From: an uncultured Lachnospiraceae bacterium
GTDB lineage: Bacteria > Bacillota > Clostridia > Lachnospirales > Lachnospiraceae
Direction: 5' to 3'
NCBI GenBank assembly: GCA_947564735.1
Contig: CANOEC010000035.1
Span: forward strand, 1 to 38,809
DNA length: 38,809 nt
Shown here one piece after another: positions 18,389 through 27,426 of this stretch (the stretch's first letter is position 1; every line of letters begins with the position of its first letter). The notes under the pieces are model-generated. The model searched no databases and was not told where the DNA came from. It saw nothing but the letters and a program-made list of their open reading frames with translations. The position numbers and the translations under genes are program-made.

Positions 18389-20846
18389 CTCCTTTCCTTG
18401 TAAGTTCCAATACTGCTACGCTAAGCGCCGGCATATGATATGTAAAATCCGCCGATGCTCCCGTCTTCTCGTAAACCCTGTCGCTTACACGCTCCGGCTC
18501 CTCAAAGCTGTTCTTGTCCGTTTTTCCGCCGTTCAGTACATGCGCCGTATAATCCGTATCAACCTCACAGTCCAGCCTGATTGCTATCTCCGTCTCCTTC
18601 TCTTCCATGTTCACCAGCTTGATATAAATCTTTTTTGCATCTGCCGTTACAACGCTGCTCTGCGCCGGGAAGGAAGGAAGATGCGTCTCTCCAATCAATC
18701 TGCCTTCATGATACAATTTCAAATCCGTTCCGTCAGTCCGATAGGAAAATCTTGTAAATCCTTCTGCCGTACAGTCCTCTTCCCTGAAACGTGCCAGCTC
18801 TTTCGGAGATGGACCATACTGGTCTGTCAGTACATGTTCTCCTCCTTTTATCGTCCACAGGATTGGTTTAACGTTTTCCACATTCCACGCTGCCGGCGGA
18901 TGAGTTTCATCACTGATATACATGGTATCCGGTAATCGATAAGGGAAGATTCCGAGAACCAGCTCTCTCTCTTCCTCCTTTCCCATATACAGCTCAATCT
19001 CAAACGTACCGTTCTCCTGCACTTCATCGCCGAATACGACCAGAATTTCATCAAGCTTTGCCCCAAAATGCCTGCGGCTCTCCGCCATCTGCTCCTCGTC
19101 CGGCGCCGTAATAACAAAACCGTCATCCTCCTTCTGCACTCTGCCCATCACCTCGTGCGTCACATCCTGCGCTTCGCCATTCCAGCGGGAATTCTTGAAT
19201 CGCACGCCCGGTTGTCCTAACAGTGCAAGACGCCCCTTCACCGGTCGGGCGATTCGTCCCGTGGCAAGTTCGCTTGCCGCCACATACTCTCCTCTGAACG
19301 TTCCGAACATTTTCCACACATAATAACTTGGTATACCAAAGCTCCTCGTATGGTCAAACCGAATCAAATTGGGAAACCATGACTGGTAGTGTACATTTTC
19401 CAGAAGCGGTGCATAGGACGCTAACGTCACGATATCCTGATTTCTCTCTACGCCGGTAAAAAATGCCGCTTCCCCAAGCGCTGCGTAAAGCTCGCTTACA
19501 TACCCCCTCACTACAGCCACTTCTCCCAGAAAAATCTCCGGTCCGTTCCTGTCATATGTATCAAATAAATGTGTATTTTCTGCAAACCATTCCGCCGTAT
19601 CATAATAATGCTCATCTACAATCTGTGCTTCCAATCCCTTTTGTTCCAGATGGGAATTGGCAATACACCTAATCTGCGGATATTTTGCTTTGATGGCGTC
19701 ATAAAACAGTTTATATCTTTTCTCGTAATGCTCTCCCCAGTTCTCATTCCCGATTTCAATGTAATTCATCGCAAACGGCTCCGGATGTCCCATCTGTGCC
19801 CGCATGGCGCCCCATTTCGTATCAACGGAACCCACCGCATATTCAATGGCATTCAACGCATCTTCTAACGCCGCTTGAAGCTCCATGCCCTCCATCAGCG
19901 TTTCCTTTCTCGCCTGACAGGTCATACCGCAGTTGCAGACGTACAGCGGTTCCATACCTAAGTCCTCGCAAAATTGCAGATATTCATGAAAACCAATCCC
20001 GTCATATGCTCTGTAGTGCCACATCAAAAGCTTCCCCGGTCTCTCCCAGACCGGTCCTATCGTATCTTCAAACCGCCACATTGTGGACGGTGTAAAACCC
20101 TCTACGATACAGCCGCCCGGAAACCGGAAAAATTTCGGGCGAAGTCCCTTTAGTAATTCAGCAATGTCACAGCGAAGTCCATGATTTAAAAATGTCTTCA
20201 CCGGCATTAATGACGCAAAGCCAAGCTGCACCCTGCCGCCCTCCGGACAACTCAGACAAGCCGCCCTCTCCAATGTACTCTCCGCCGCCTCATAGACCAG
20301 CTCGTACCGCTTCCAGTCTCCCGGCTCAACATGCAGCTCCCCTGCCGTTACTCCCGAAAAGGAAAGCGTCAGGCTGACCGCCTCTTCTGTCTTCGCAAAC
20401 AGATAGAAATGATAACTTTCTCCTTTTGTCTGCGGTATCCCGCTAAATCCTACATTCTCCAAGGAACCGCCGGGCATAAACGTTATCTCCAGACTGGCTT
20501 TCCTATGTTCGTTCAGCGTATCATCCCGCCGCAGTGTCATCCGCGCATTCTTTGTATACCAGCCGGGAACCTCTGTCTTTTCCAGTTTTCCCTGTACCAC
20601 CCAGCGCGAAAGACCTTCCCCGCCATTAAACTCATCACGCCAGCCTTTATCCGTCTCAAAAGCGTACCCGTTCTCTACAGCATGGCATCCCTCCGGCAAT
20701 AGAGAATCTTCAAAACTCCTGTTACGCAAAAGTTCAGGATAAAGTCCGCCGTCTACCGCACGATTGATATCTTCCAGAAAGATTCCGTACAGATTCGGTG
20801 CTGTTTTCATCAGCTTCTCTTTGGCCTTAATCGTCAACTCTGCCAT
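18378..20846 (-). CDS. GH51 alpha-L-arabinofuranosidase with inserted beta-sandwich
   Basis: An 822-residue protein with no signal peptide. The N-terminus NLYGIFLEDINRAVDGGLYPELLRNRSFED is characteristic of GH51. A CBM4/9-like sandwich spans about residues 60-215, then the barrel follows with FRFPGGCIVEGF, the acid/base Glu368 (IEIGNENWG) and the nucleophile Glu442 (IFLGEVAVV). The C-terminal beta domain ends near 820. AAGGAG stands before the ATG. GH51 enzymes release alpha-L-arabinofuranose from xylan and arabinan oligosaccharides. It is the first gene of the leftward operon, behind two copies of the LacI-type operator, so it should be strongly inducible. Family call is firm. Confidence 0.9.
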   Translation of the reverse strand: MAELTIKAKEKLMKTAPNLYGIFLEDINRAVDGGLYPELLRNRSFEDSLLPEGCHAVENGYAFETDKGWRDEFNGGEGLSRWVVQGKLEKTEVPGWYTKNARMTLRRDDTLNEHRKASLEITFMPGGSLENVGFSGIPQTKGESYHFYLFAKTEEAVSLTLSFSGVTAGELHVEPGDWKRYELVYEAAESTLERAACLSCPEGGRVQLGFASLMPVKTFLNHGLRCDIAELLKGLRPKFFRFPGGCIVEGFTPSTMWRFEDTIGPVWERPGKLLMWHYRAYDGIGFHEYLQFCEDLGMEPLYVCNCGMTCQARKETLMEGMELQAALEDALNAIEYAVGSVDTKWGAMRAQMGHPEPFAMNYIEIGNENWGEHYEKRYKLFYDAIKAKYPQIRCIANSHLEQKGLEAQIVDEHYYDTAEWFAENTHLFDTYDRNGPEIFLGEVAVVRGYVSELYAALGEAAFFTGVERNQDIVTLASYAPLLENVHYQSWFPNLIRFDHTRSFGIPSYYVWKMFGTFRGEYVAASELATGRIARPVKGRLALLGQPGVRFKNSRWNGEAQDVTHEVMGRVQKEDDGFVITAPDEEQMAESRRHFGAKLDEILVVFGDEVQENGTFEIELYMGKEEERELVLGIFPYRLPDTMYISDETHPPAAWNVENVKPILWTIKGGEHVLTDQYGPSPKELARFREEDCTAEGFTRFSYRTDGTDLKLYHEGRLIGETHLPSFPAQSSVVTADAKKIYIKLVNMEEKETEIAIRLDCEVDTDYTAHVLNGGKTDKNSFEEPERVSDRVYEKTGASADFTYHMPALSVAVLELTRKGDGR

Positions 20847-20872
20847 GTGCTTTTCTCCTTAATTCTTTTAGT

Positions 20873-20893
20873 AAAACGTTAAACTTGTTTAAC
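20873..20893 (-). promoter_or_regulatory. LacI-type operator, proximal, upstream of GH51
   Basis: AAAACGTTAAAC (20873-20884) is identical to the copies at 5040 and 21005. It overlaps a 16-bp palindrome GTTAAACTTGTTTAAC (20878-20893). It is 26 nt from the start codon, so it may act as a roadblock or as the second anchor of a DNA loop. Confidence 0.55.
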
Positions 20894-20996
20894 TTGATAT
20901 TACCCTTTCTCATTTATGCTGTCAATATAATTCCGACTTTCATTATACATTTTGTTAAATATTTATAATTCTTATTTATATTTTTTATGCGTTTTA

Positions 20997-21016
20997 ACTA
21001 TATCAAAACGTTAAAC
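20997..21016 (-). promoter_or_regulatory. Promoter and distal LacI-type operator of GH51 operon
   Basis: Minus strand: operator GTTTAACGTTTT (21016-21005) directly abuts an extended -10, TGATATAGT (21005-20997). The leader to the start codon is about 150 nt of AT-rich sequence. The two operators are 132 bp apart, a spacing compatible with looping. The region 20847-21085 holds no gene. Confidence 0.5.
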
Positions 21017-21085
21017 ACCATTTATAGTATGTTAATTTATGGCAAAATTTTCGCTATGGTAACACATTACAAAGATTCGGGTATC

Positions 21086-21136
21086 AAAAAGAGATTGCGC
21101 AGACGAAACGAATCCGCTTCATCCTCCCGCAATCTC
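21086..21136 (-). terminator. Rho-independent terminator of the tandem esterase gene
   Basis: Minus strand GAGATTGCG (21136-21128) pairs with CGCAATCTC (21099-21091), followed by TTTTTG. It lies 35 nt past the esterase stop codon and isolates that gene from the GH51 operon promoter region. Confidence 0.75.
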
Positions 21137-21170
21137 TTCGTCACATTCTACTCTATTTCAGCCTGTCAGT

Positions 21171-23495
21171 CTATCGGAAGACTTTTCTCAGAAAGGCATT
21201 TACGCAATGTCTCCAGAATGTCCAGTCATGATAACCGTATCCTTCAAAGAACTCGACAGGTACGCCCGCCTCCGATACCTTCTTCACATTTTCTACCGTG
21301 CCCGGATAATGATCTTCTTCTGTGCCGCACGCCACGAAAAGCATCCGGAATCTTTCCCGGAACGCTTCCGGGTCAAGCAGTATATCGCTATAGTCCACTT
21401 CTTCATCCTTTATCACAAGTCCGCTGGAAAACAGCCCTGCCCACGCAAACAGTTCCGGTCTCTCAAACACGGCACGCTGCGTCTGCATTCCGCCCATGGA
21501 TAATCCTGCCATGGCACGATGCTCCCTGTCCGCAATGGTACGAAACGTCTTGTCAATATAGGGAACGCAGCTTCCCGGCAGCTCCTGTGGAAATGCGCTC
21601 AGCGCATAGTGATAATTCCCATCTTCCGGGAACGCATAACCGGTAGTCATTACAATGATCATCTCTTCCATCGATCCTTCTGCAATCAAGTTATCCGCGA
21701 TATTGGCAAGCTTACCCTGCCAGAGCCAGCCTACTTCGTTTTCCCCGCCGCCGTGCTGCAGATAGAGTACGGGATATTTCTTATCCGGATTCTCCTCATA
21801 AGAAGCCGGCGTATATACATAGCACAACTTTGTACGTCCTGTAATCTTTGACGGATAATATTGATAGTGCACGGTTCCATGGGGCACCTGCCGAATCCGG
21901 TATACTTCAAAATCCTCCTCCGGCATTTCCAGATAGTTTACCGCCCTAAAGCCGCCGTATCCTACCGGCGCATTGTTGTCAACCACCTCCGTACCGTTCA
22001 CAAAGCAACCGTAATAGTGGAATCCCTTCTCGATGCCGGATACGTCAACACTCCACCAGCCTTCTTCATCCGTCTGATGCAACGCATAACGCCCCATTCC
22101 CCAGATATCTACTTCCACACGCTTTGCGCCCTCCGCGCGAATCCAGAATCTGGCGCTTCCGGCGGAGGCATCAAGAATCTCCGCCCCGGAATGCTCCTCT
22201 TTGTACCTTCCATTCGGTCTTCCTTTTTCATCCACCGCATAAATGAGTCCTTTGTGAATCGGATCCGCCATCAGCATATGTTCTGCATAAGTCTGTGCAT
22301 CCAACTGTTTTATATCGGCATGCGGTTCCTCATAGACACGTTTTGCTTCCTGTTTTGCCTGGTCACCTGTCGCTTTAAAAAGCAGCATGACAAAATCCCG
22401 CAGGCTTTCCCGCCACACATGCCACTCATGATACCCCTCGTAGCAGCGCTGTCCGCCTGCCACGCCAAGCGCCGCAAACTGATCCGTATAAACCTTCTGC
22501 GCCTCGTCAAGCCCCTTCTCACCTTGTCCAGCCGTCATCAGCACCGTCTGCATAGGATATTTTTCATGGGCGGCAAGTATTTTTTCCGTCTCCCCATCTC
22601 TGATCCCGGAAAATACGCCAAGATGGGCAAACAGCTCCTGATAACGGGACACAATCTGCGTCGCCTGTGCCGACCCTAATGAAAGTCCTGCCATCGCGCG
22701 GTTTTTCCTGTCACGGCACACCGGGAAGCGGCTCTCCACATAGGGAATAACATTTTCCACCAGCTCTTTACCGAAATCACCCGGGAAAAATACAGGGTCT
22801 TCTCCTTCCACAAAGGCATAACCGCAGCACATCACTACAATCATCTCTTCTGCTTTTCCCTCAGCTAACAGATTATCCATAATAAAATTAAGTTTTCCGT
22901 TCCAGAGCCATCCGCTCTCACTTTCTCCCACACCATGCAGAATGTAAAGCACGGGATACCTTTTGCCTTCTACTTTTCCGAAACTGGGTGGCAGATACAC
23001 ATAACATTTTTTTCTGTGACCATTCTGCCCGGACCGGTAACTATGTATCTGCACGTCTCCGTGAGGCACGTCCTTTAAAAACCAGAAATTGCTTCCCTCC
23101 TTTGGCAGTTCAAAAAAATTGTTTACGCCAAAGCACCCGTAAGCACAAGGAGCATAGGGATTTACGGACTGTACACCGTCCACAAACCATCGATGGTAAT
23201 GAAATCCCGGAAGTATCCCTGATACTGTTTTCTGAAAATATCCTTTTTCGTCTTTTTCCAAGGCAATTTTATCTGTCCCCAGACTGCCGCCGTAACCGGA
23301 CACTTCCACGGTCTCCGCCTCTGGTGCGTACATGGTGAAGGTAACGCTCTTATCCTCTTCCACCTTCACACCGCAGGGTTCCTCCACATACCGGATGGAT
23401 ACCTTCCCTTCTTCTCTGTTGAATTCCGCCTTCTTACGAATCGGATCGAAAAAAAGCGGATACATTGTGACTGCCTGATTTTGTTTTTTTGCCAT
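21171..23495 (-). CDS. Tandem feruloyl-esterase-like protein (two CBM48-esterase modules)
   Basis: A 774-residue cytoplasmic protein; GGAGG before the ATG at 23495 fixes the start rather than 23519. Two homologous modules each consist of a CBM48-like sandwich and an esterase D (Fae/XynZ type) alpha/beta-hydrolase. Module 1: sandwich about 40-130, esterase 145-375, nucleophile Ser272 (GLSLGSAQ), His356 (GYHEWHVW). Module 2: sandwich about 435-525, esterase 540-774, Ser666 (GLSMGGMQ), His756 (GYHDWTFW). The catalytic acid site reads GTEED (728) in module 2 but GQGEKG in module 1, so module 1 may use Glu326 or be weakened. Such domains release ferulate from 5-O-feruloyl arabinose or acetyl groups. 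It has its own promoter with a LacI-type operator and its own terminator. Confidence 0.82.
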   Translation of the reverse strand: MAKKQNQAVTMYPLFFDPIRKKAEFNREEGKVSIRYVEEPCGVKVEEDKSVTFTMYAPEAETVEVSGYGGSLGTDKIALEKDEKGYFQKTVSGILPGFHYHRWFVDGVQSVNPYAPCAYGCFGVNNFFELPKEGSNFWFLKDVPHGDVQIHSYRSGQNGHRKKCYVYLPPSFGKVEGKRYPVLYILHGVGESESGWLWNGKLNFIMDNLLAEGKAEEMIVVMCCGYAFVEGEDPVFFPGDFGKELVENVIPYVESRFPVCRDRKNRAMAGLSLGSAQATQIVSRYQELFAHLGVFSGIRDGETEKILAAHEKYPMQTVLMTAGQGEKGLDEAQKVYTDQFAALGVAGGQRCYEGYHEWHVWRESLRDFVMLLFKATGDQAKQEAKRVYEEPHADIKQLDAQTYAEHMLMADPIHKGLIYAVDEKGRPNGRYKEEHSGAEILDASAGSARFWIRAEGAKRVEVDIWGMGRYALHQTDEEGWWSVDVSGIEKGFHYYGCFVNGTEVVDNNAPVGYGGFRAVNYLEMPEEDFEVYRIRQVPHGTVHYQYYPSKITGRTKLCYVYTPASYEENPDKKYPVLYLQHGGGENEVGWLWQGKLANIADNLIAEGSMEEMIIVMTTGYAFPEDGNYHYALSAFPQELPGSCVPYIDKTFRTIADREHRAMAGLSMGGMQTQRAVFERPELFAWAGLFSSGLVIKDEEVDYSDILLDPEAFRERFRMLFVACGTEEDHYPGTVENVKKVSEAGVPVEFFEGYGYHDWTFWRHCVNAFLRKVFR

Positions 23496-23556
23496 ACTTT
23501 CCTCCATTTCTGCCGGCATGGACGCCGACCCTTCTCTTAATTTGTCTCATTTCCCC

Positions 23557-23575
23557 ATCATAAGTGTAACGTTTT
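23557..23575 (-). promoter_or_regulatory. LacI-type operator and -10 of the tandem esterase gene
   Basis: On the minus strand AAAACGTTACAC (23575-23564) is one base off the shared operator and lies directly before TATGAT (23562-23557), a good -10, about 60 nt before the start codon. No clear -35 is seen. Confidence 0.55.
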
Positions 23576-23605
23576 ACTACTCATTTTTTTGCTCATATTG
23601 TATCA

Positions 23606-26212
23606 TTAGAGTCCCAGCGCCGCCGCAACGGTCTGCGCATACAGTCTTGCCAGAAAATCATTGGGATGATTCAGCCAGTTTCCCGTAAGGTCGATATACC
23701 GTTTCCGTCTGTTTATCTCGCAATGCACTTCCTGTACATCCGCCAGACCCACTCCTTCCCGACAAAGCCCACGGAGCGCTTCCCCATATTCCTCCTGATG
23801 TGCATGGAAATACATCGGAGGTGTCGCGCACAAAGGATTCGGCAATGTGGTGGAAACAAGCAGTATCTCCGTCTGCGGACTGTCCTTCTTTACCGCATCA
23901 ATAAGCCGTTTCGTCTTGTCCCGGTACTCCTCCATACCGCAGCGATCGTTCATACCGAAGCCTAAAATGACCAGATCAGGCTCATATCTTCCCACTCTGT
24001 TATAAGCATTTTGAATTGCCCATTCCGTATCCATGCCGCTTAAGGACGTGTTGTGGAAGCTCATCGGATTGCTCCACTTCTCGCCTAACCTGTGAAGCAA
24101 AATCTTCGACCAGACAGGCTGACCGGGCTGTTGTCCATATTTCCCGCTGCAGTCGAATCCACAGCAGATACTGTCGCCAAACAGCACAATCTTAATGGGC
24201 TCTCCCTTATCCAGTTTCTCCTGCAGCCGCGGCAGTTGTTCCATCTGGCTCCTTTGCACTGCGCCAAACTGCTTATCCCTTGTCGTATAGGTTACGGCAA
24301 TCTGCCATTTTGTCACAAGCTCCGGATGTCCGATAGGCTCCAGATTGATATATTTCCCATTGGTCGCCGCAACCGGTCCGAAATCCGGTGCAAAGCCGCT
24401 CTTTTCAAGCGCCTGCTTCGCCGCCTCCTCAGTATCGTAGAAAAAGGTCTCCCAGCCCGTATGCGGAATACGGCTGTTCTGTGTCAGCACCAGATTCCCG
24501 TCTTCTACCCGGTAATCCCGGTCTTCTTCATAGACGGTTTCCCCATCGTAGCTTTCCACCTGAAGAATCTGCTTTGGCTGGAATAGAAACGGCGCCTTCA
24601 CCATGCCGTCTTCCTCTATCATCGCAAAGGTCTCCCGAAACACCCTATCGCTCTCCCAAAGCGGCTGTATCCATTCTTCACACCAGCGTTTGCCTCCCAG
24701 CCGTTCCTTCACTTTTTCTATCAGAAATGCCTTAAAGGGCGTCTCCTGCTTAAAAGAAACGACCGGTCCGTCGGAGGTGAATATCATCTCGCACGGTTCC
24801 TCCTTCGTATAGGGTTTCCATTCCGGCATAGGGCTTCCGTCCGCATCCAGCCCATTAGGATTTCCCGTCTTGATAAAATTCGCCCAGTAGTTACACATTT
24901 TCCTTGCCAGATCATAATGCCGCCCCACAAAGGGTCTCCAGCACTTCGCCAAGGTCTCAAAGAAAAACCACAAATCGCAGGAATGGAACGTCCCCGGATT
25001 ATCCTCCCCGGGAATATCCGGCGTAAAGCGGTAATAATAATAGTTCTGCCCATTTTCTCTTTTGCTGTAAGAAAAAAGCGCCTTCGCCGAACATTCTATC
25101 CCGTTCACCCTTGCATATTTTCCCTCTCCAAACATCTCCTTTGTTTCCGGGAATGCAAGGAAGGTTTCCGCCTTCTCCCCAAATAGCTTCTTCGCCTTAT
25201 CTTCCAGCTCCTGCTCGCTATCTGCCGTAAGGAAACCGGGAAATTCATCCGCCGTGTTGCCTGCCATTACGGAAATAGCGGCGCACTTTCCCTCCAAGAA
25301 CATCTGTAGCGGGTCTCCCACACAGAAACGTCCGTCTACCACGGTAAACATCCTTGGGAACATTTGTGCATATTCCGCATATTTATCGCGGATATAGAAA
25401 GCATCCAGCGCTCTTGCCTCTTCCAAATCCGACACGCCAAGGAAATCAAAGAAATTCTGTCCGCTTTCTTCCGCCTCACACAAAGACTGCGGAATCCCAA
25501 TCCCGCCCTCCTCATAGGGATTTCTAATCATCGCGCTCATAATGACCGCCTTTTGGAACAATCCTGCATTCTGTGGAGATGCCATCTGACTTAAGACACT
25601 TCCGCCGCCTGCAGACTGTCCTGCAATCGTAATATTATCCGGGTCTCCCCCAAAAGCAGCTATGTTCCGGATAACCCAGCGGATTCCTGCCTGCTGGTCA
25701 AGACTTCCGAAATTAGCGGGTGCATCCGGCTGCTCCAAGGTAATTTCCGGGTGCGCCAGAAATCCGAATACATTGATTCTGTAATTCACGGTAACCACCA
25801 CGACTCCCCTGCGCGCCAGCCGCTCTCCGTCAAACTCCATTTCCGCAGGATTCCCCCACTGCAGCGCACCGCCGTAAAACCAGACCAATACCGGCAGCTT
25901 TTCTTCTTCGCTCTTAGCCCCTGTCCAGACATTCAGATAGAGACAATCCTCATCCATCGGAATCTGTGGATCCACATTCCATTCCCGGTTATATATGGTG
26001 TCGCCCAGTCCCGGTACATCCTGCACGGAAATAGGTGCAAACCGTGAAGCGTCCCTTATTCCTTCCCAATTTTCGCAAGGCTGTGGCGCGCGCCATCTGT
26101 TCTTCCCCACCGGCGGCGCCGCAAAGGGAATCCCCTTAAACGCCGTGATGCGCGGATCCGCAGCCTCAATCCCCCTCAGCCATCCATTTTCTACTTTTGC
26201 CTGTCTTATCAT
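23606..26212 (-). CDS. Type B carboxylesterase fused to SGNH esterase
   Basis: An 868-residue fusion without signal peptide. Residues 1-510 are a type B carboxylesterase, with the nucleophile Ser200 in AGQSAGG, the acid Glu323 (NTADEFPG) and His410 (TFHSCDLW); the oxyanion loop reads FYGGALQWG instead of the usual HGGG. A beta-rich linker (about 535-640) leads to an SGNH hydrolase, with Ser681 in LFGDSICCG, LGFGMND, and a final TGNWLNHPND motif. Both halves look catalytically complete, so two ester types may be removed by one protein, for example acetyl and hydroxycinnamoyl groups. GGGGAGG precedes the ATG. It lies 61 nt after the LacI gene and is probably co-transcribed with it. Substrates are inferred from context. 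Confidence 0.82.
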   Translation of the reverse strand: MIRQAKVENGWLRGIEAADPRITAFKGIPFAAPPVGKNRWRAPQPCENWEGIRDASRFAPISVQDVPGLGDTIYNREWNVDPQIPMDEDCLYLNVWTGAKSEEEKLPVLVWFYGGALQWGNPAEMEFDGERLARRGVVVVTVNYRINVFGFLAHPEITLEQPDAPANFGSLDQQAGIRWVIRNIAAFGGDPDNITIAGQSAGGGSVLSQMASPQNAGLFQKAVIMSAMIRNPYEEGGIGIPQSLCEAEESGQNFFDFLGVSDLEEARALDAFYIRDKYAEYAQMFPRMFTVVDGRFCVGDPLQMFLEGKCAAISVMAGNTADEFPGFLTADSEQELEDKAKKLFGEKAETFLAFPETKEMFGEGKYARVNGIECSAKALFSYSKRENGQNYYYYRFTPDIPGEDNPGTFHSCDLWFFFETLAKCWRPFVGRHYDLARKMCNYWANFIKTGNPNGLDADGSPMPEWKPYTKEEPCEMIFTSDGPVVSFKQETPFKAFLIEKVKERLGGKRWCEEWIQPLWESDRVFRETFAMIEEDGMVKAPFLFQPKQILQVESYDGETVYEEDRDYRVEDGNLVLTQNSRIPHTGWETFFYDTEEAAKQALEKSGFAPDFGPVAATNGKYINLEPIGHPELVTKWQIAVTYTTRDKQFGAVQRSQMEQLPRLQEKLDKGEPIKIVLFGDSICCGFDCSGKYGQQPGQPVWSKILLHRLGEKWSNPMSFHNTSLSGMDTEWAIQNAYNRVGRYEPDLVILGFGMNDRCGMEEYRDKTKRLIDAVKKDSPQTEILLVSTTLPNPLCATPPMYFHAHQEEYGEALRGLCREGVGLADVQEVHCEINRRKRYIDLTGNWLNHPNDFLARLYAQTVAAALGL

Positions 26213-26273
26213 GTGAACCTCCCCATTCTTATCTATTTTTTCAAACTTTCATCACTTACTTTCTCTTGCTCCT

Positions 26274-27329
26274 TCATGCTATGGGCTCAATACATTTCAC
26301 GGATTCCCTCTCAATCAATGTGCAGGGAATCTTCTTTTCTACAACATGCTTTGTATGCAGCGTCTGTCCGCCTTCCAGACTGTCGAGCAAAAGGCTTGCC
26401 GCCTCAATGCCGATTCTTCTAAGGCTTAACTCCATCGTCGTAAGCCTTGGGTAAAAATACTCGGAAATATCCCGGTTATCAAACCCTGCTATGGAAATCT
26501 CTTCTCCTATCCGCACCCCCTTTTCACGAAAATAATCGTACACGCCGCCCGTCATGTTATCATTCATGCAGAAAATGGCGGTAAGTCCCTCCTCCGCAAG
26601 AAAACGCGCCTGTTCATAACCAGATGGTCTCTCCCAGTCCCCGTAGCGTACCCACGCCGGATTATAAAAAATTTTTTCTTCAAATAACGCCGTCTGAAAG
26701 CCCATCAGACGCTTCTGCGTATGAATGTTATCCTTCTTGCCTCCAATCACGCCAATTCGGCGGTGTCCCTTGGAAATCAGATATTTTGTCATGTCATAAC
26801 CGCCTTGTTCGTCGTCTATCACGATTGAAGGGACTTTTTCCGATTCCGTATAGGCATACACCATAACGCTTGGGATACTGTTATGCTCCGCCAGATATGG
26901 TATAATCCTCCCATGACCAGCCACATAAAGAAGCCCGTCCACCTTAAGGGAAATCATCTCCTGCATAACGGGATCCATAACAGAACGGTATGCCGCATCA
27001 TTATGATACCATGTATCGTTCCATCTCATATAAAGACGCAGATTCTGTATCATGGTACGGTATCCCCTCTCCTCACATACTTCCATGATTCCTTCCAGAA
27101 CCTCCGGCGTTGTAAACTGGTCGATTTCCTCCGCTATAATACCGATACAGTTGGTCTTCTTCCTCCTGAGTCCCTGTGCAAGATAATCCGGCTGATACCC
27201 TCTAAGCTGCACCACCTCCAATACTTTCTGCCTTGTCTCCTCACTTACCTTCGGACGCCCGTTTAGAATGTTGGACACCGTAGTCGCCGACACATTGCAC
27301 TCTCTGGCAATTTCTTTCAACGTGACCAT
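26274..27329 (-). CDS. LacI family transcriptional regulator
   Basis: A 351-residue protein. The N-terminal helix-turn-helix (TLKEIARECNVSATTVSNILNG) and hinge (LRRKKTNCIGIIAEEI) are canonical. A periplasmic-binding-protein-like effector domain follows (FCMNDNMTGGVYDYFREKG, ISIAGFDNRDISEYFYPRLTT). GGAGGAGAGG precedes the ATG. It is the only DNA-binding regulator in the glycan locus, between the second GH43 and the esterase fusion. It should bind the CG-centred sites at 5040, 20873, 21005, 23564 and 29097 and release them when an oligosaccharide or sugar binds. No such site is evident before its own gene, although it may be read from the GH43 promoter. Confidence 0.92.
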   Translation of the reverse strand: MVTLKEIARECNVSATTVSNILNGRPKVSEETRQKVLEVVQLRGYQPDYLAQGLRRKKTNCIGIIAEEIDQFTTPEVLEGIMEVCEERGYRTMIQNLRLYMRWNDTWYHNDAAYRSVMDPVMQEMISLKVDGLLYVAGHGRIIPYLAEHNSIPSVMVYAYTESEKVPSIVIDDEQGGYDMTKYLISKGHRRIGVIGGKKDNIHTQKRLMGFQTALFEEKIFYNPAWVRYGDWERPSGYEQARFLAEEGLTAIFCMNDNMTGGVYDYFREKGVRIGEEISIAGFDNRDISEYFYPRLTTMELSLRRIGIEAASLLLDSLEGGQTLHTKHVVEKKIPCTLIERESVKCIEPIA

Positions 27330-27426
27330 AGTCCTCTCCTCCTATCTACATTTTCAATATCACCCGTCTTGCCGGCTTATCCTGCCTGTGTCTTGACGGT
27401 TCATCGTCAGGGGCGTCCGGCTTAAC

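Noticed and set aside
21861-22679. 272-codon rightward frame inside the tandem esterase gene
   Set aside because: It is antisense to both esterase modules, has no start signal and no domain.
27330-27426. Terminator between the second GH43 and the LacI gene
   Set aside because: Only short, imperfect complementary segments (TGACG/CGTCA) without a T-tract were seen.
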